Below, piece after piece: positions 26,924-36,490 of a stretch of 39,171 bases of DNA. Source of the stretch: Streptococcus suis. Its GTDB lineage: Bacteria; Bacillota; Bacilli; Lactobacillales; Streptococcaceae. Position 1 is the first letter of the stretch. Every line of letters begins with the position of its first letter. A model generated the notes under the pieces. It saw only the letters and a program-made list of their open reading frames with translations, searched no databases and had not been told where the DNA came from. The DNA lies in the NCBI RefSeq assembly GCF_002960425.1, contig NZ_POIZ01000054.1, positions 1 to 39,171 on the forward strand, in the 5' to 3' direction. The position numbers and the translations under genes were made by a program.

Positions 26924-28161
26924 TGACAGAAAAAAATATTGCAGTAAAGGTTGACCATGTCAGTAAGTTTTTTAAATTGCCGACAGAAGCTAGTCAGAGT
27001 TTGCGTACAACCATGGTCAATCGTTTTAAAGGAATCAAAGGCTACAAAGAGCAACATGTATTGAAGGATATTTCTTTTGAGGTTGAAAAAGGAGACTTCT
27101 TTGGTATCTTAGGGCGGAATGGCTCAGGTAAGTCAACTCTTTTAAAAATTATTTCACAAATTTACGTTCCAGAACATGGGACGGTGACAGTAAATGGAAA
27201 ATTGGTTTCTTTTATTGAACTCGGAGTCGGCTTCAATCCCGAACTAACAGGGCGTGAAAATGTCTATTTGAATGGAGCTCTTCTTGGTTTCTCTCGTGAA
27301 GAAATTGATGCTATGTATGATGACATTGTCGATTTTGCAGAGTTGCGCGAATTCATGAACCAAAAACTTAAAAACTATTCGAGTGGGATGCAGGTTCGTC
27401 TAGCGTTTTCTGTAGCCATCAAGGCGCAAGGAGATGTTCTTATCTTGGATGAAGTATTGGCAGTGGGAGATGAAGCCTTCCAAAGAAAATGCAATGACTA
27501 TTTCCAAGAACGCAAGAAAAGCGGAAAGACAACTATTCTGGTTACCCATGACATGGGTGCCGTTAAGAAATATTGTAACAAGGCGGTCTTGATTGAACAC
27601 GGCTTGGTAAAAGCTATTGGAAATCCAGAAAATGTAGCCAACCAATATAGTTTTGATAATACTGTAACAGCGCAACCAGAACCCTTAGCGGAAGGAGATG
27701 GCTTAGATTCTGAATCTACAGAAGTAAAAGAAATCCAATTGGTTGAAGATTTCAAGCTTGATTTGCTGAGTCCGAACCAGATTTCTCCGAAAGATACCAT
27801 TCATTTTAGGATGGAGTATACTGTTTTGCAAGATATTGAGACCTATATGGCCCTATCTCTAACAGACATTGATCGCAATATTTGGATTTATAATGATAAT
27901 TCAATGAACCAACTACAATCAGGGAAAGGCAAAAAAGTAGTACACTACTCTTGTTCATTGCCTAATGTTAATGATTTGAAACTTAAGTTGGAAGTCACGG
28001 TGCGTGATAAAGACGGTAAGATGCTGGCTTTTTCAGATGCGACGCAGACGCCGATTATCATGGTGAATCGAACAGATATTGCACCAGATGATGTTTCAGC
28101 TTTAGATTCAGCAAGTGGTCTCATTCAACGAAATGGTAACTGGACTTTTGAAAATAACTAG
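26923..28161 (+). CDS. Polysaccharide ABC exporter, ATPase subunit with C-terminal domain (Wzt/RgpD type)
   Basis: A 412-residue protein. The ATPase part has Walker A GRNGSGKST at 64-72, signature YSSGMQ from 152, Walker B LILDE near 173-177 and the switch THD at 208-210. From about 270 to 405 lies a beta-rich extra domain of Wzt-C type, which in known exporters binds the capped end of the glycan before transport. This suggests that the exported polymer carries a specific terminal mark. It overlaps the permease gene and is followed by a glycosyltransferase after 14 bases. Confidence 0.92.
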   Translation: MTEKNIAVKVDHVSKFFKLPTEASQSLRTTMVNRFKGIKGYKEQHVLKDISFEVEKGDFFGILGRNGSGKSTLLKIISQIYVPEHGTVTVNGKLVSFIELGVGFNPELTGRENVYLNGALLGFSREEIDAMYDDIVDFAELREFMNQKLKNYSSGMQVRLAFSVAIKAQGDVLILDEVLAVGDEAFQRKCNDYFQERKKSGKTTILVTHDMGAVKKYCNKAVLIEHGLVKAIGNPENVANQYSFDNTVTAQPEPLAEGDGLDSESTEVKEIQLVEDFKLDLLSPNQISPKDTIHFRMEYTVLQDIETYMALSLTDIDRNIWIYNDNSMNQLQSGKGKKVVHYSCSLPNVNDLKLKLEVTVRDKDGKMLAFSDATQTPIIMVNRTDIAPDDVSALDSASGLIQRNGNWTFENN

Positions 28162-28175
28162 ATAGAGGATGAATG

Positions 28176-29582
28176 ATGGGACAACCAATAGTATCAATCA
28201 TTTGCACGGTTTATAATAAGGCTCCGTGGTTAGAGAGGGTTATCGAAGGCTTTCTAGCACAAGAAACAAACTTTGAAGTTGAAATTATTCTTGTTGATGA
28301 CTGTTCGACAGATTCGTCCAGAGATATCATTAGATCGTATCAAAACCAATATCCAGAAAAGATTCAAGCGCTTTTCAATGAAGAGAACCAGGGAATCTCA
28401 CGGACATGGGTATCTGCCTGTCAGCATGCAAAGGGCAAATATATTGCTCGTTGTGATGGAGATGATTTTTGGTTAGACCCACATAAACTTCAAAAGCAGG
28501 TGGACTTACTAGAAGAACACCCAGAAGCCAAGTGGTCCAATACAGATTTTGATATTTATGATGAAAATGGACAGCTGGTATCAACGGCAGGCTTTACTAG
28601 TGGAAGTATCCCCTTAGCGGATACCTATGCAAAAATGTTGGCAACTCGTGGTTTTACCATGGCTTCGACTTGGCTTGTAGAGAGAGAATTGATGCTAGAG
28701 GTTAATCAGGAGCTAGATTTGACCACTGCTGACGATACCTTTAATTTACAGCTTGATTTATTTCAACGAACACAATTGTTGTTCTTGCCAGAAGTTACAG
28801 TTGCCTATACAATTAACCAAGGATCTGATTCGCGACCGGTAGACTTTGCAAAAATAGAGAATCGTTTCCAAACCTTGTTGGCGACCCAGAAATTCTATCT
28901 AGATAAATATCCATCTAGTCATTATCGAGAAATGCTTGATATTCTTTTAGAACGAAATAACACCTACGAAGTTATTTTGACCAAAAAAGAACGCGGTCTT
29001 GCGCAAGTTGGTATTCAAGAAATCACCATCTATTTTGACAAGGATGGTTCTGGGTTCTGTCAAGAAAATATTTTACGTTATCCTTTGTTGAAGCAGGATG
29101 AGATTCGATTTAGCTTGCCTGATAACTGCCAACGAGTGCGCATTGACTTGTCAGAGCAACCAAGTTTTTACCGAAATATCTCATTGGTTAGTCAAAAGGC
29201 TCGAACGACTCTTCTACCGGCTTACACCAATGGCGTATTGGTTGGAGACATGGTTTTGTTCCCACAGCAAGATCCGCAATTAATCTACGAAATCTCACCT
29301 GTCTATGGTACAGAATTTACACTAAATTATACTATCTGTGAATTGGATGATCTGCAGTCCCCAGACTATATTGCTAAGATTTTGGGAGAGCAGCTAGTTG
29401 AATTCCAGAAGAAAGCCGTAGAGGGTGAACGATTGGAGCGGCAGCTTCGTGAAAGTGAAGCCCTTATTAGCCGACAACAAAAAGAGATTGAAAATCTTAC
29501 TATCTCATATCATTCAGTTGTTGGCTCACGACGTTGGATTATTCCAACAAAGATTATCAATTTTTTTAGGAGAAAAAAATGA
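28176..29582 (+). CDS. GT2-family glycosyltransferase with C-terminal extension
   Basis: A 468-residue protein whose first ~230 residues are a GT-A glycosyltransferase. VDDCSTDS near 40 and the metal-binding CDGDDFW near 93-99 are typical. Rhamnosyl- or glucosyltransfer to a wall glycan is likely from context, but the sugar cannot be read from the sequence. Residues about 265-400 form a beta-rich region and about 400-445 a coiled coil. The end is basic (FFRRKK) and could touch the membrane. Two adjacent ATGs compete (28173, 28176), and the second fits the AGAGGA site better. The stop overlaps the next gene (ATGA). Confidence 0.88.
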   Translation: MGQPIVSIICTVYNKAPWLERVIEGFLAQETNFEVEIILVDDCSTDSSRDIIRSYQNQYPEKIQALFNEENQGISRTWVSACQHAKGKYIARCDGDDFWLDPHKLQKQVDLLEEHPEAKWSNTDFDIYDENGQLVSTAGFTSGSIPLADTYAKMLATRGFTMASTWLVERELMLEVNQELDLTTADDTFNLQLDLFQRTQLLFLPEVTVAYTINQGSDSRPVDFAKIENRFQTLLATQKFYLDKYPSSHYREMLDILLERNNTYEVILTKKERGLAQVGIQEITIYFDKDGSGFCQENILRYPLLKQDEIRFSLPDNCQRVRIDLSEQPSFYRNISLVSQKARTTLLPAYTNGVLVGDMVLFPQQDPQLIYEISPVYGTEFTLNYTICELDDLQSPDYIAKILGEQLVEFQKKAVEGERLERQLRESEALISRQQKEIENLTISYHSVVGSRRWIIPTKIINFFRRKK

Positions 29583-31321
29583 AGCGTTTGCTTTTATATG
29601 TTCATTTTAATAAATATGGACAGCTCAGTTCCCATGTCCAATATCAATTAGAAGCCATGCGCCCACTCTTCTCAAAGGTTGTATTTATTAGTAATAGTCC
29701 GCTTTCAGAAGAGGACGAAGCTGTTCTCAGACAATCTTATTTGGTAGATGAAGTTATTCGTCGAGAGAATATTGGCTTTGATTTTGCGGCTTGGCGTGAT
29801 GGGATGACAAACATAGGCTTTGAGGGACTAAAGTACTACGATTCACTAACCCTAATGAATGATACCTGTTTTGGGCCGCTGTGGGATATGTCAGAGCTTT
29901 ATCACCGTTATGAAGAGGATGAAACGGTCGATTTTTGGGGAATGACCAATTTCCGAGAAACCAAACAGTTTCGTGAACATATCCAAAGCTATTACCTAAC
30001 CTTTTCGAATAAGGTAGTTCAATCAACAGCCTTTCAAGAATTTTGGAAAAGTGTACAAAACTTTACAAATGTCCAGGATGTTATTGACCATTATGAAACA
30101 CAAGTTACGACAAACCTACTTGAAGCAGGTTTTCGTTATCAGACGGTCTTTAATACAGTAGAAGAAGATACTGCAGGAATGCTGCATCCAGATTTTTCTT
30201 ACTACAATCCGACAGCTATTTTGAAGCATCGGGTACCCTTTATTAAGGTTAAAACCATTGATGGGAACCAACATATAACGCCTTATATTTTAAAAGAGAT
30301 TGCCGAAAAATCAGATTATCCAGTTGATTTAATTGTGTCACATATGTCCAAAATCAACTACCCTGATTTTAAGTACCTTTTGGCACAAAAATACCTAAAA
30401 CCAGGTCAAGAGCCTTATTCTAACGACGGAAGAGTAGCTATTCATTTACATGTATTTTATGTAGACCTCTTGCAGGAATTTTTAACAGCTTTCGACTCCT
30501 TTAATTTTAGTTACGACTTGTTCATAACCACAGATCAAGAGAATAAGGTAGCTGAGATAGAGGCGATACTATCTGAAAATGGAAGCCAGGCTCAGATTTT
30601 TGTAACGGGAAATATTGGTCGCGATGTATTACCTATGTTGAAACTGAAGGAGCAATTGCAGACCTATACCTATGTTGGACATTTCCATACCAAAAAATCC
30701 AAAGAAGCAGACTTCTGGGCGGGAGAGTCTTGGCGGAAAGAGTTGATAGCTATGTTGGTAGAACCAGCAAATGATATTCTAGCCAATCTGGAACAACAGT
30801 CTGATTTAGGGCTAGTGATTGCAGATATCCCAACCTTTTTCCGTTTTAATAAAATAGTCGATGCCTATAATGAGAATAGGATCGCTCCAGCCATGAATGA
30901 GTTGTGGCAGAAAATGGGGATGCAGAAACAGATAGATTTTAATGCTCTTCATACTTTTGTGATGTCCTATGGAACATATGTATGGTTTAAATACGAGGCT
31001 CTACAGGCGCTCTTTGATTTGAACCTAACCGATGCAGATGTGCCAGCAGAGCCCCTGCCTCAAAATTCTATTTTACATGCCATCGAACGATTACTGGTCT
31101 ACATTGCTTGGGATAAAAACTATGATTTCCGTATTGTGAAAAATCCCAATGACTTGACAGCTTTTATTGATAATAAATTGCTCAATGAACGAGCGGATGC
31201 TCTGCCTCACACCTATGTAAACTTTGATCACATCGGTGGGATTAGAGGTGCCTTAAAATATATTATCATTGGTCCATTAAGAGCTATTAAGTATATTATT
31301 CGACGTTTGATGACCAAATGA
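29579..31321 (+). CDS. rgpF: Rhamnan synthesis protein F family glycosyltransferase
   Basis: A 580-residue protein of the RgpF family (rhamnose-glucose polysaccharide assembly, GacG in group A streptococci). Family segments include the N-terminal MKRLLLYVHFNKYG, the RRENIGFDFAAWRDG block at about 61-75, the NDTCFGP block near 94, and the second half with GNIGRDVLPML and GHFHTKKS. Members extend the polyrhamnose chain. The start overlaps the GT2 stop, so both are coupled. The symbol reflects the family. Whether this is the only RgpF of the strain is unknown. Confidence 0.9.
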   Translation: MKRLLLYVHFNKYGQLSSHVQYQLEAMRPLFSKVVFISNSPLSEEDEAVLRQSYLVDEVIRRENIGFDFAAWRDGMTNIGFEGLKYYDSLTLMNDTCFGPLWDMSELYHRYEEDETVDFWGMTNFRETKQFREHIQSYYLTFSNKVVQSTAFQEFWKSVQNFTNVQDVIDHYETQVTTNLLEAGFRYQTVFNTVEEDTAGMLHPDFSYYNPTAILKHRVPFIKVKTIDGNQHITPYILKEIAEKSDYPVDLIVSHMSKINYPDFKYLLAQKYLKPGQEPYSNDGRVAIHLHVFYVDLLQEFLTAFDSFNFSYDLFITTDQENKVAEIEAILSENGSQAQIFVTGNIGRDVLPMLKLKEQLQTYTYVGHFHTKKSKEADFWAGESWRKELIAMLVEPANDILANLEQQSDLGLVIADIPTFFRFNKIVDAYNENRIAPAMNELWQKMGMQKQIDFNALHTFVMSYGTYVWFKYEALQALFDLNLTDADVPAEPLPQNSILHAIERLLVYIAWDKNYDFRIVKNPNDLTAFIDNKLLNERADALPHTYVNFDHIGGIRGALKYIIIGPLRAIKYIIRRLMTK

Positions 31322-31372
31322 TAGAGGAAATCAGTTTGCTGAGCAGGATAGTTAAGTGTAAAAAGGTAAGAT

Positions 31373-33139
31373 ATGATGAATCGAAACGAATCAAGGTGGG
31401 AAAAACTGAATATTTTTTATCAGCACCCTTACGTCACCCTATTTGTTTATGCACTGCTGATAACGCTCATTTCCTATATTTCCATCAATACAAACAGTCA
31501 AATCTATGATTATCCATTCCATATGGCCAGGATAGTAGGATTGGCGCAATCTATTGCAAATGGAGATGTGTTGCCGAATCTGAACTTTCTATTTACGCAT
31601 GGCTCAGGTTATGCGGTTCCCATGTTTTATGGCAATGGTGTTCTCTACATTCCAGCCCTGGTTTATTTATTAACCAAGGTGGCTACACATGCTTTTGCAA
31701 GTTATGCCTTTATCATTATTTGGGCTACGGCTACCACATCTTATTTTTGTCTTTACAAGATGACTCAGCATAAATCCAAGTCACTCTTATTTGGTATGAC
31801 GATGGCAGTAACCTTCCCTTATTTTGGTTTTGGTATGAGTGCGATTCCTCCTTTGATTGCTCCGCTTATCTATTGCATCTACAAGGTGATTTTTCAGGAT
31901 AAACTCAATCCTATCCCCTTAGGCATCATTATTGCCCTGATGGTGCAGACTCATATCATCTCAACTCTAGTACTAGCCATTTCTTCCGTCATACTGGTCT
32001 TGCTATCGATAAACCGATTGACACTGAAGAAAATTCTCTCCTTCTGCTTGTCGGTTGTGATAGCGATTGGCCTTTCTATTGGTTTTGTTTTGCAATTTAT
32101 AGAGCAAAGGCTATCGCAAACCTTCTTTGTGTCTTGGGGGTTACGTGATTACCCATTTAAGTCAAAAAACATCTTAGATGCAGGTAATCTTTTTGAGGAA
32201 ATTGTGAACTATTATTTCCCACTGGCTCTAATCTTTCTAATAATAGGGTGGGTAGTCTATAAATCCTTACCCAAGATTGGTCGTCAGTTGCTGGTGACTT
32301 CGACAATTCTATTGGTTGCTACTTCAAACATTTTACCTTGGTACTCGGTATTCCGTTATACCTTTTTAACAGTCTTCCAGTATTCGAATAGACTATCTTA
32401 CTTCATACCAGCTTTTGTAATTACGGCTCTCTTTCTAGCAGAGAAAAAACGATTATACAAAGTGATTGCAGTAGTACAGATAGGCTTTTATCTAGTGACA
32501 AATCCCTTGAGCTTTTTACCTAACTTTGCCAACTTCAAAGAAGAATACAATCTAACAGCGACAAATGCTGCTGTGATGAAACAGCAAAATGAAATGGCAG
32601 ACAAGGCCTTTCAAAATCCCTTATTGACCACTTATTGGGCCTCAGGGAGCGAATACTTTAATTTAGATATTAACCATAAGCGTGTTCAGAATGGCACAAT
32701 CAATCAGTTTATCTATGACACAAATCAGGTTAAGGTAGAGAACGTGCGACAAGGCTATAACCTTCTTATGTTTGATGTTCAGTTGAATCAAGAAGGAGAA
32801 AGTGTAGAGTTGACCTTGCCGAGGATTTGGTACAAGGGCTATGTTGCAGAATATTCAGCAGGGGCTAAGGGGACGCAGCCTAAAATAGCCTATGTCCCTT
32901 TAACAAGCGAAGAGCTCCAGGAATATAAGAAAAAATATAAACCTAATGTTACCCAAAAAGCATTAAATGAAGGGCGTGCAACGATAAGTGTGACGCACAG
33001 TGGAACGGTCTCTGTTTTTTATAAAAGAACCCTGATTCAGATACTTGGTTTTACCTTACAAAGTGCAGCCTGGTTACTATTGTTTTACCTATACTTGCAC
33101 TTGACATTAACAAGGTTTGTGCGAGAAAATAGTGTCTGA
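31373..33139 (+). CDS. GT-C-like polytopic membrane protein (PTPS-related/YfhO-like)
   Basis: A 588-residue protein with about ten to twelve membrane segments up to residue ~375, an extracellular region of about 170 residues, and a last membrane segment near 555-580. After the first segment comes YDYPFHMARIVGLAQSI, resembling the acidic-histidine loop of GT-C enzymes that use lipid-linked sugars. The overall arrangement resembles streptococcal membrane glycosyltransferases that add side-chain sugars on the outside. The exact donor is unknown. An AAAAGG site lies before the ATG. No terminator separates it from rgpF. Confidence 0.75.
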   Translation: MMNRNESRWEKLNIFYQHPYVTLFVYALLITLISYISINTNSQIYDYPFHMARIVGLAQSIANGDVLPNLNFLFTHGSGYAVPMFYGNGVLYIPALVYLLTKVATHAFASYAFIIIWATATTSYFCLYKMTQHKSKSLLFGMTMAVTFPYFGFGMSAIPPLIAPLIYCIYKVIFQDKLNPIPLGIIIALMVQTHIISTLVLAISSVILVLLSINRLTLKKILSFCLSVVIAIGLSIGFVLQFIEQRLSQTFFVSWGLRDYPFKSKNILDAGNLFEEIVNYYFPLALIFLIIGWVVYKSLPKIGRQLLVTSTILLVATSNILPWYSVFRYTFLTVFQYSNRLSYFIPAFVITALFLAEKKRLYKVIAVVQIGFYLVTNPLSFLPNFANFKEEYNLTATNAAVMKQQNEMADKAFQNPLLTTYWASGSEYFNLDINHKRVQNGTINQFIYDTNQVKVENVRQGYNLLMFDVQLNQEGESVELTLPRIWYKGYVAEYSAGAKGTQPKIAYVPLTSEELQEYKKKYKPNVTQKALNEGRATISVTHSGTVSVFYKRTLIQILGFTLQSAAWLLLFYLYLHLTLTRFVRENSV

Positions 33140-33248
33140 ATGATAAAGTGAAAATTTGCAAATGAGTATAAATTGTGATGAGGAAGGAATGAATAAATAA
33201 TGTTCAAACATATCAATACTGCGCTAACCGATTGGAGAATAAATTGAA

Positions 33249-34877
33249 ATGATAGCAACTTACAAACGATTGGTGAAAGAGTACGCTCTGTATGTCTTAT
33301 TGAGTAAGTATCTTTTTGCTGTTCTTCTGTCGATAATGGGTTTTAAAAACCATACAGATTGGACCTATATTCTTGTCACCGTTTTAGAGGTTGTCAGCAT
33401 TGCGACATTCAGCAACTTATTAATAAAAGAAAAAAAGCTTGCTGCCTACATCGTGAACTGCCTTCTTTTATTGATTGTCAATGTGCAGAATATTGTCCTG
33501 TTTTTTGGTGGAAGTTTCACTACTTTGGTGATGGTGACAAACCTTGAATCCTTAGAATCTTTGTCGGGGCATTTTGCTTCCATAGTGTTCGGAACGATTT
33601 GTATACTGATCTTCACATTTTTACCTATCACCTATGTTAAAACAAGAAAAATCAATTGGTCAACAGTCTTATCTAGCTCTCTCTTGCTAGAGTTGATCGT
33701 CACCTTAATGAGTGGAAACATCTATTCTCCTATTTTTGGAGTATACCAACTAGCAGCGGATTCCTACGAATACCAGCAGGATCTAGCTAAAATTGCCAAT
33801 GCTCCTAATGTTACGGATTTTTTCTATAGAGGTAGTGTGCAGAATGCTCGTCCTAAACCAACTCATTTATCGGCAACTCCTAATGTGGTTCTGATTTTTG
33901 TAGAAGGTTTGTCACAAAATATTGTAGAAGATGAACGTGGTATTATGCCGAATCTGAAGAAGTTTCAGGAATCGGCCCTTTCCTTCGACAATTATTACAA
34001 TCATACCTTTGCTACTTATCGAGGATTAATCGGTCAGTTGTACTCAGGATACCAATTAGATAATTATGAATCCAATACCTTGACTTCCTTGCAGGGAGTA
34101 TTGGGAGATAAGGGGTATCAGACAACCTTTATCAATACCGAGCCGAACAATACTCAGTTCACATCTTATCTAGAGTCTTTCAATTTTGATAGTATTGTCA
34201 ATGAGAACAACCTGGCGAAAGGGCCTAATGGGAGTTTAACAGACCAGGCGGCATTAGAACTTCTATACGACACGATAGAAGAACAGGTTTCTCAGAAGAC
34301 TCCATTCTTAACAGCAATCTATACTTATGGTACACATATGACCTTTAATTCAGCTGATAAGAAGTTCGAAGATGGGAAAAACATACTTTTAAATCGGTTC
34401 TATAATTTTGATTATTATTTCAGTCAGTTTTTGGATAAATTTAATAGCAACCCAGCCTTTGATAATACGATATTGGTCTTTACAACAGACCATGCTACCT
34501 TTGCGGATAAGGATTTTATAGCAGCCTATCCGTCTTATAATCGTGAAAACCAAGATGTTGATAGAGTTCCGTTTATAGTCTATCATAAAGGAATTGGGGC
34601 AGAGAAAAAGGATGTTGAGGGGAGAAATTCTCTAGATCTTGTGCCGACTCTGTTGGATTATATGGATATTTCTGTTCCTAACTACTTCTTAGGGGAGTCG
34701 CTATTCTACTATAAAGAAAATAATAATTCCTACGATACTGTTTTCTTTGACAATACCTATCTGTTGAGTACAGATTTGGGTAATATCCAGCCCTTATCTG
34801 ACACCAATGAGGAAACGGTTAAAGCCTTGTTACAAAAATATTTTGCAGCCAAACAACAAAAACCACAAATTCCATAA
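33249..34877 (+). CDS. LtaS/GacH-like phosphoglycerol transferase (sulfatase fold)
   Basis: A 542-residue protein with about five membrane segments up to residue ~170 and an extracellular alkaline-phosphatase/sulfatase-type domain from about 210. Likely metal and catalytic residues are E219 (FVEGLSQ), the candidate nucleophile T256 (FATYRG), a histidine in YGTHMTF, and the TTDHATF pair near 412. Relatives such as LtaS and GacH transfer glycerol phosphate from phosphatidylglycerol to polymers, and GacH/SccH do so to rhamnan side chains. The neighbouring RgpF and exporter genes favour the GacH-like role. It is the last gene of the glycan operon, with a terminator 10 bases later. Confidence 0.85.
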   Translation: MIATYKRLVKEYALYVLLSKYLFAVLLSIMGFKNHTDWTYILVTVLEVVSIATFSNLLIKEKKLAAYIVNCLLLLIVNVQNIVLFFGGSFTTLVMVTNLESLESLSGHFASIVFGTICILIFTFLPITYVKTRKINWSTVLSSSLLLELIVTLMSGNIYSPIFGVYQLAADSYEYQQDLAKIANAPNVTDFFYRGSVQNARPKPTHLSATPNVVLIFVEGLSQNIVEDERGIMPNLKKFQESALSFDNYYNHTFATYRGLIGQLYSGYQLDNYESNTLTSLQGVLGDKGYQTTFINTEPNNTQFTSYLESFNFDSIVNENNLAKGPNGSLTDQAALELLYDTIEEQVSQKTPFLTAIYTYGTHMTFNSADKKFEDGKNILLNRFYNFDYYFSQFLDKFNSNPAFDNTILVFTTDHATFADKDFIAAYPSYNRENQDVDRVPFIVYHKGIGAEKKDVEGRNSLDLVPTLLDYMDISVPNYFLGESLFYYKENNNSYDTVFFDNTYLLSTDLGNIQPLSDTNEETVKALLQKYFAAKQQKPQIP

Positions 34878-34887
34878 TCATCGTATA

Positions 34888-34914
34888 AAAGGGGTATTGA
34901 CAAACCCCTTTTTA
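34888..34914 (+). terminator. Terminator of the glycan operon
   Basis: Stem AAAAGGGGT / AACCCCTTTT with a T-run. The loop contains the -35 hexamer of the next promoter. Confidence 0.85.
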
Positions 34915-34925
34915 TATATTAAAAT
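34897..34925 (+). promoter_or_regulatory. Promoter inside the terminator, for the DUF5648 secreted protein
   Basis: A perfect -35 TTGACA (34897-34902), a 17-base spacer and TAAAAT (34920-34925). The -35 is in the loop of the preceding terminator and the spacer includes its 3' arm. An AAGGAG site before 34951 completes the start signals. Confidence 0.8.
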
Positions 34926-34950
34926 GGCGAAAAAAGCAAGGAGTTATCAT

Positions 34951-36255
34951 ATGAAAAAGACCCTGTCCGTCGGCGTAGTTACCGCTCTGTCAGCCCTATC
35001 TTTGTTTGCAGGTCAATCTGTTCAAGCAGATCAAACAATTTATCGTTTGTACAACAAGCAGAATGGAGAACACCTCTACACAACTGATAAAAATGAAAAA
35101 GATGTCTTGTATACCCAGCATGGTTGGGGCTATGAAGGCGAAGCATGGTATGCTCCAGATCCAGGCCAAGGTAGTCCTGTCTATCGCCTTTATAATGCTG
35201 GCTTGCAAAACCACTTATATACAACTGATACTAACGAAGTCAAGGTATTGACCAGCAAACATGGTTGGACACTTGATAACAACGGACAGCCGGTATTCTA
35301 TTCTGGGGGAAGTGCGAAAATTTACCGTGTCTATAATCAAGCCTTGCGAGGGCTACATCATTGGACCACTGATGAAAATGAATATACGGTACTTCCAAGA
35401 CATGGTTGGCAACAAGAAGGGGTTAAGTTATATGGAAATCGTGTGGGGGTCCCAATACAAACCCAGTATTACAATCAGCCTGCGCAACCGACCAACCCGA
35501 CTCAATCGAGTGGTTCGACCCCAGTAACACCTCCGAAACAAGAGACTAGCCAGTTACCTTCATCTGTTCCATCAGGAGGTGCCACGATTGCAAATACAGA
35601 ATCAAACCATACCATTGAAGCGGACGTGACCTTGACAGGCTCAGGTACTGGTTACCATGCAAAACTTGTTATGGCCGCACCAGATGCAGCAGTAAGTTTT
35701 GGTTTGCAATTTGATACTGCGGCAGTTGCACCATATACAGGCAAGACAGCCTTCTTGATTGAAAATATTGGAAGCAATAATGTAGGTGGACAGTCCTACC
35801 ATAGAGCAAACTATCTTGCAAATCTCAACACTACCTACCGTTTGATGTTGACCTTGCAGAAAGATGGCAGCTATGTTGGATATGTAAATGGGACGGAGGT
35901 TGTCCGTGGTCAGAATGCAGTTTTGGCCAATCGTTCTGATATATACCTTCGAGTTGAAGGCGCAGCGCGTAAGACAGGCGATGCTGTAACAGCAAGTTTC
36001 AGTTCGATTAAACTGAAGCAAAATGGAACGTACAATGCTTCTAGAAGTTGGGCAGGAACTCCGCAGTTCAATATTTCAAATGGCATCACAACTACTTTAG
36101 ATGGTGCACAGGTCGGTAATAGCCCTAGCGAAGCTCGTACAATTAGCAATACGGTTGTCTTTACAGGGACACTAACAGGCTTACCTCAACATGCCGATTG
36201 GGATACTGCTGGCTATTATGACAAGGTGTCAGGTCTTATCCAGTTTATCAATTAG
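34951..36255 (+). CDS. Secreted DUF5648-repeat protein with C-terminal beta domain
   Basis: A 434-residue exported protein. The signal peptide ends near A26 (SVQA|DQT). Three DUF5648-type repeats start at Y31, Y78 and Y125 with HLYTTD and HGW...EG cores. The third is slightly altered (an added RG and HHWTTD). A Pro/Thr/Gln-rich linker covers about 165-205. The last 230 residues are predicted beta-rich, with alternating hydrophobic residues like a concanavalin/LamG-type sandwich. This is read by eye, not by a domain search. No sortase signal or lipobox is present. The long frame starts at 34807 inside the previous gene, but ATG 34951 has the ribosome site and signal peptide. Confidence 0.85.
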   Translation: MKKTLSVGVVTALSALSLFAGQSVQADQTIYRLYNKQNGEHLYTTDKNEKDVLYTQHGWGYEGEAWYAPDPGQGSPVYRLYNAGLQNHLYTTDTNEVKVLTSKHGWTLDNNGQPVFYSGGSAKIYRVYNQALRGLHHWTTDENEYTVLPRHGWQQEGVKLYGNRVGVPIQTQYYNQPAQPTNPTQSSGSTPVTPPKQETSQLPSSVPSGGATIANTESNHTIEADVTLTGSGTGYHAKLVMAAPDAAVSFGLQFDTAAVAPYTGKTAFLIENIGSNNVGGQSYHRANYLANLNTTYRLMLTLQKDGSYVGYVNGTEVVRGQNAVLANRSDIYLRVEGAARKTGDAVTASFSSIKLKQNGTYNASRSWAGTPQFNISNGITTTLDGAQVGNSPSEARTISNTVVFTGTLTGLPQHADWDTAGYYDKVSGLIQFIN

Positions 36256-36305
36256 CAGTCTGTATGAGAGATAGTCAATTGGATCTTGCCTTAAAAGTAT
36301 CACAT

Positions 36306-36341
36306 ATTCCAAAGTCTCATTGATAGGCTTTGGAATTTTTT
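36306..36341 (+). terminator. Terminator after the DUF5648 secreted protein gene
   Basis: A 9-bp stem ATTCCAAAG / CTTTGGAAT followed by TTTTTT. The loop includes the start of a direct repeat that recurs at 37510. Confidence 0.85.
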
Positions 36342-36386
36342 GAACCTGTACTTACAAGTGAAGTGCTGAACTACCAATACAGGTTC
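36342..36386 (+). repeat. 9-bp inverted repeat before the Rpn gene
   Basis: GAACCTGTA (36342-36350) and TACAGGTTC (36378-36386) are perfect inverted repeats 27 bases apart. They lie between the terminator and the promoter of the nuclease gene. Their role is not clear. A regulator binding site or a decayed end of a mobile element are both possible. Confidence 0.5.
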
Positions 36387-36395
36387 TTATATTCG

Positions 36396-36424
36396 TGGAA
36401 AAAAATACGCGGACATGCTATAAT
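36396..36424 (+). promoter_or_regulatory. Promoter of the Rpn-type gene
   Basis: TGGAAA (36396-36401), a 17-base spacer and TATAAT (36419-36424) preceded by TGC, an extended -10. A GGAGGA ribosome site follows before the TTG start. Confidence 0.65.
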
Positions 36425-36490
36425 ATTACTAGAAACTTCGAATAGATAGTATAGAGATGATTCTCAATTCTATTTATCGGAGGAAAACAA

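Noticed and set aside
31318..31509. 63-codon open frame starting at the rgpF stop
   Set aside because: It overlaps the start of the GT-C-like gene in another frame and shows no recognisable protein features. The larger gene at 31373 has a better ribosome site and clear membrane segments.
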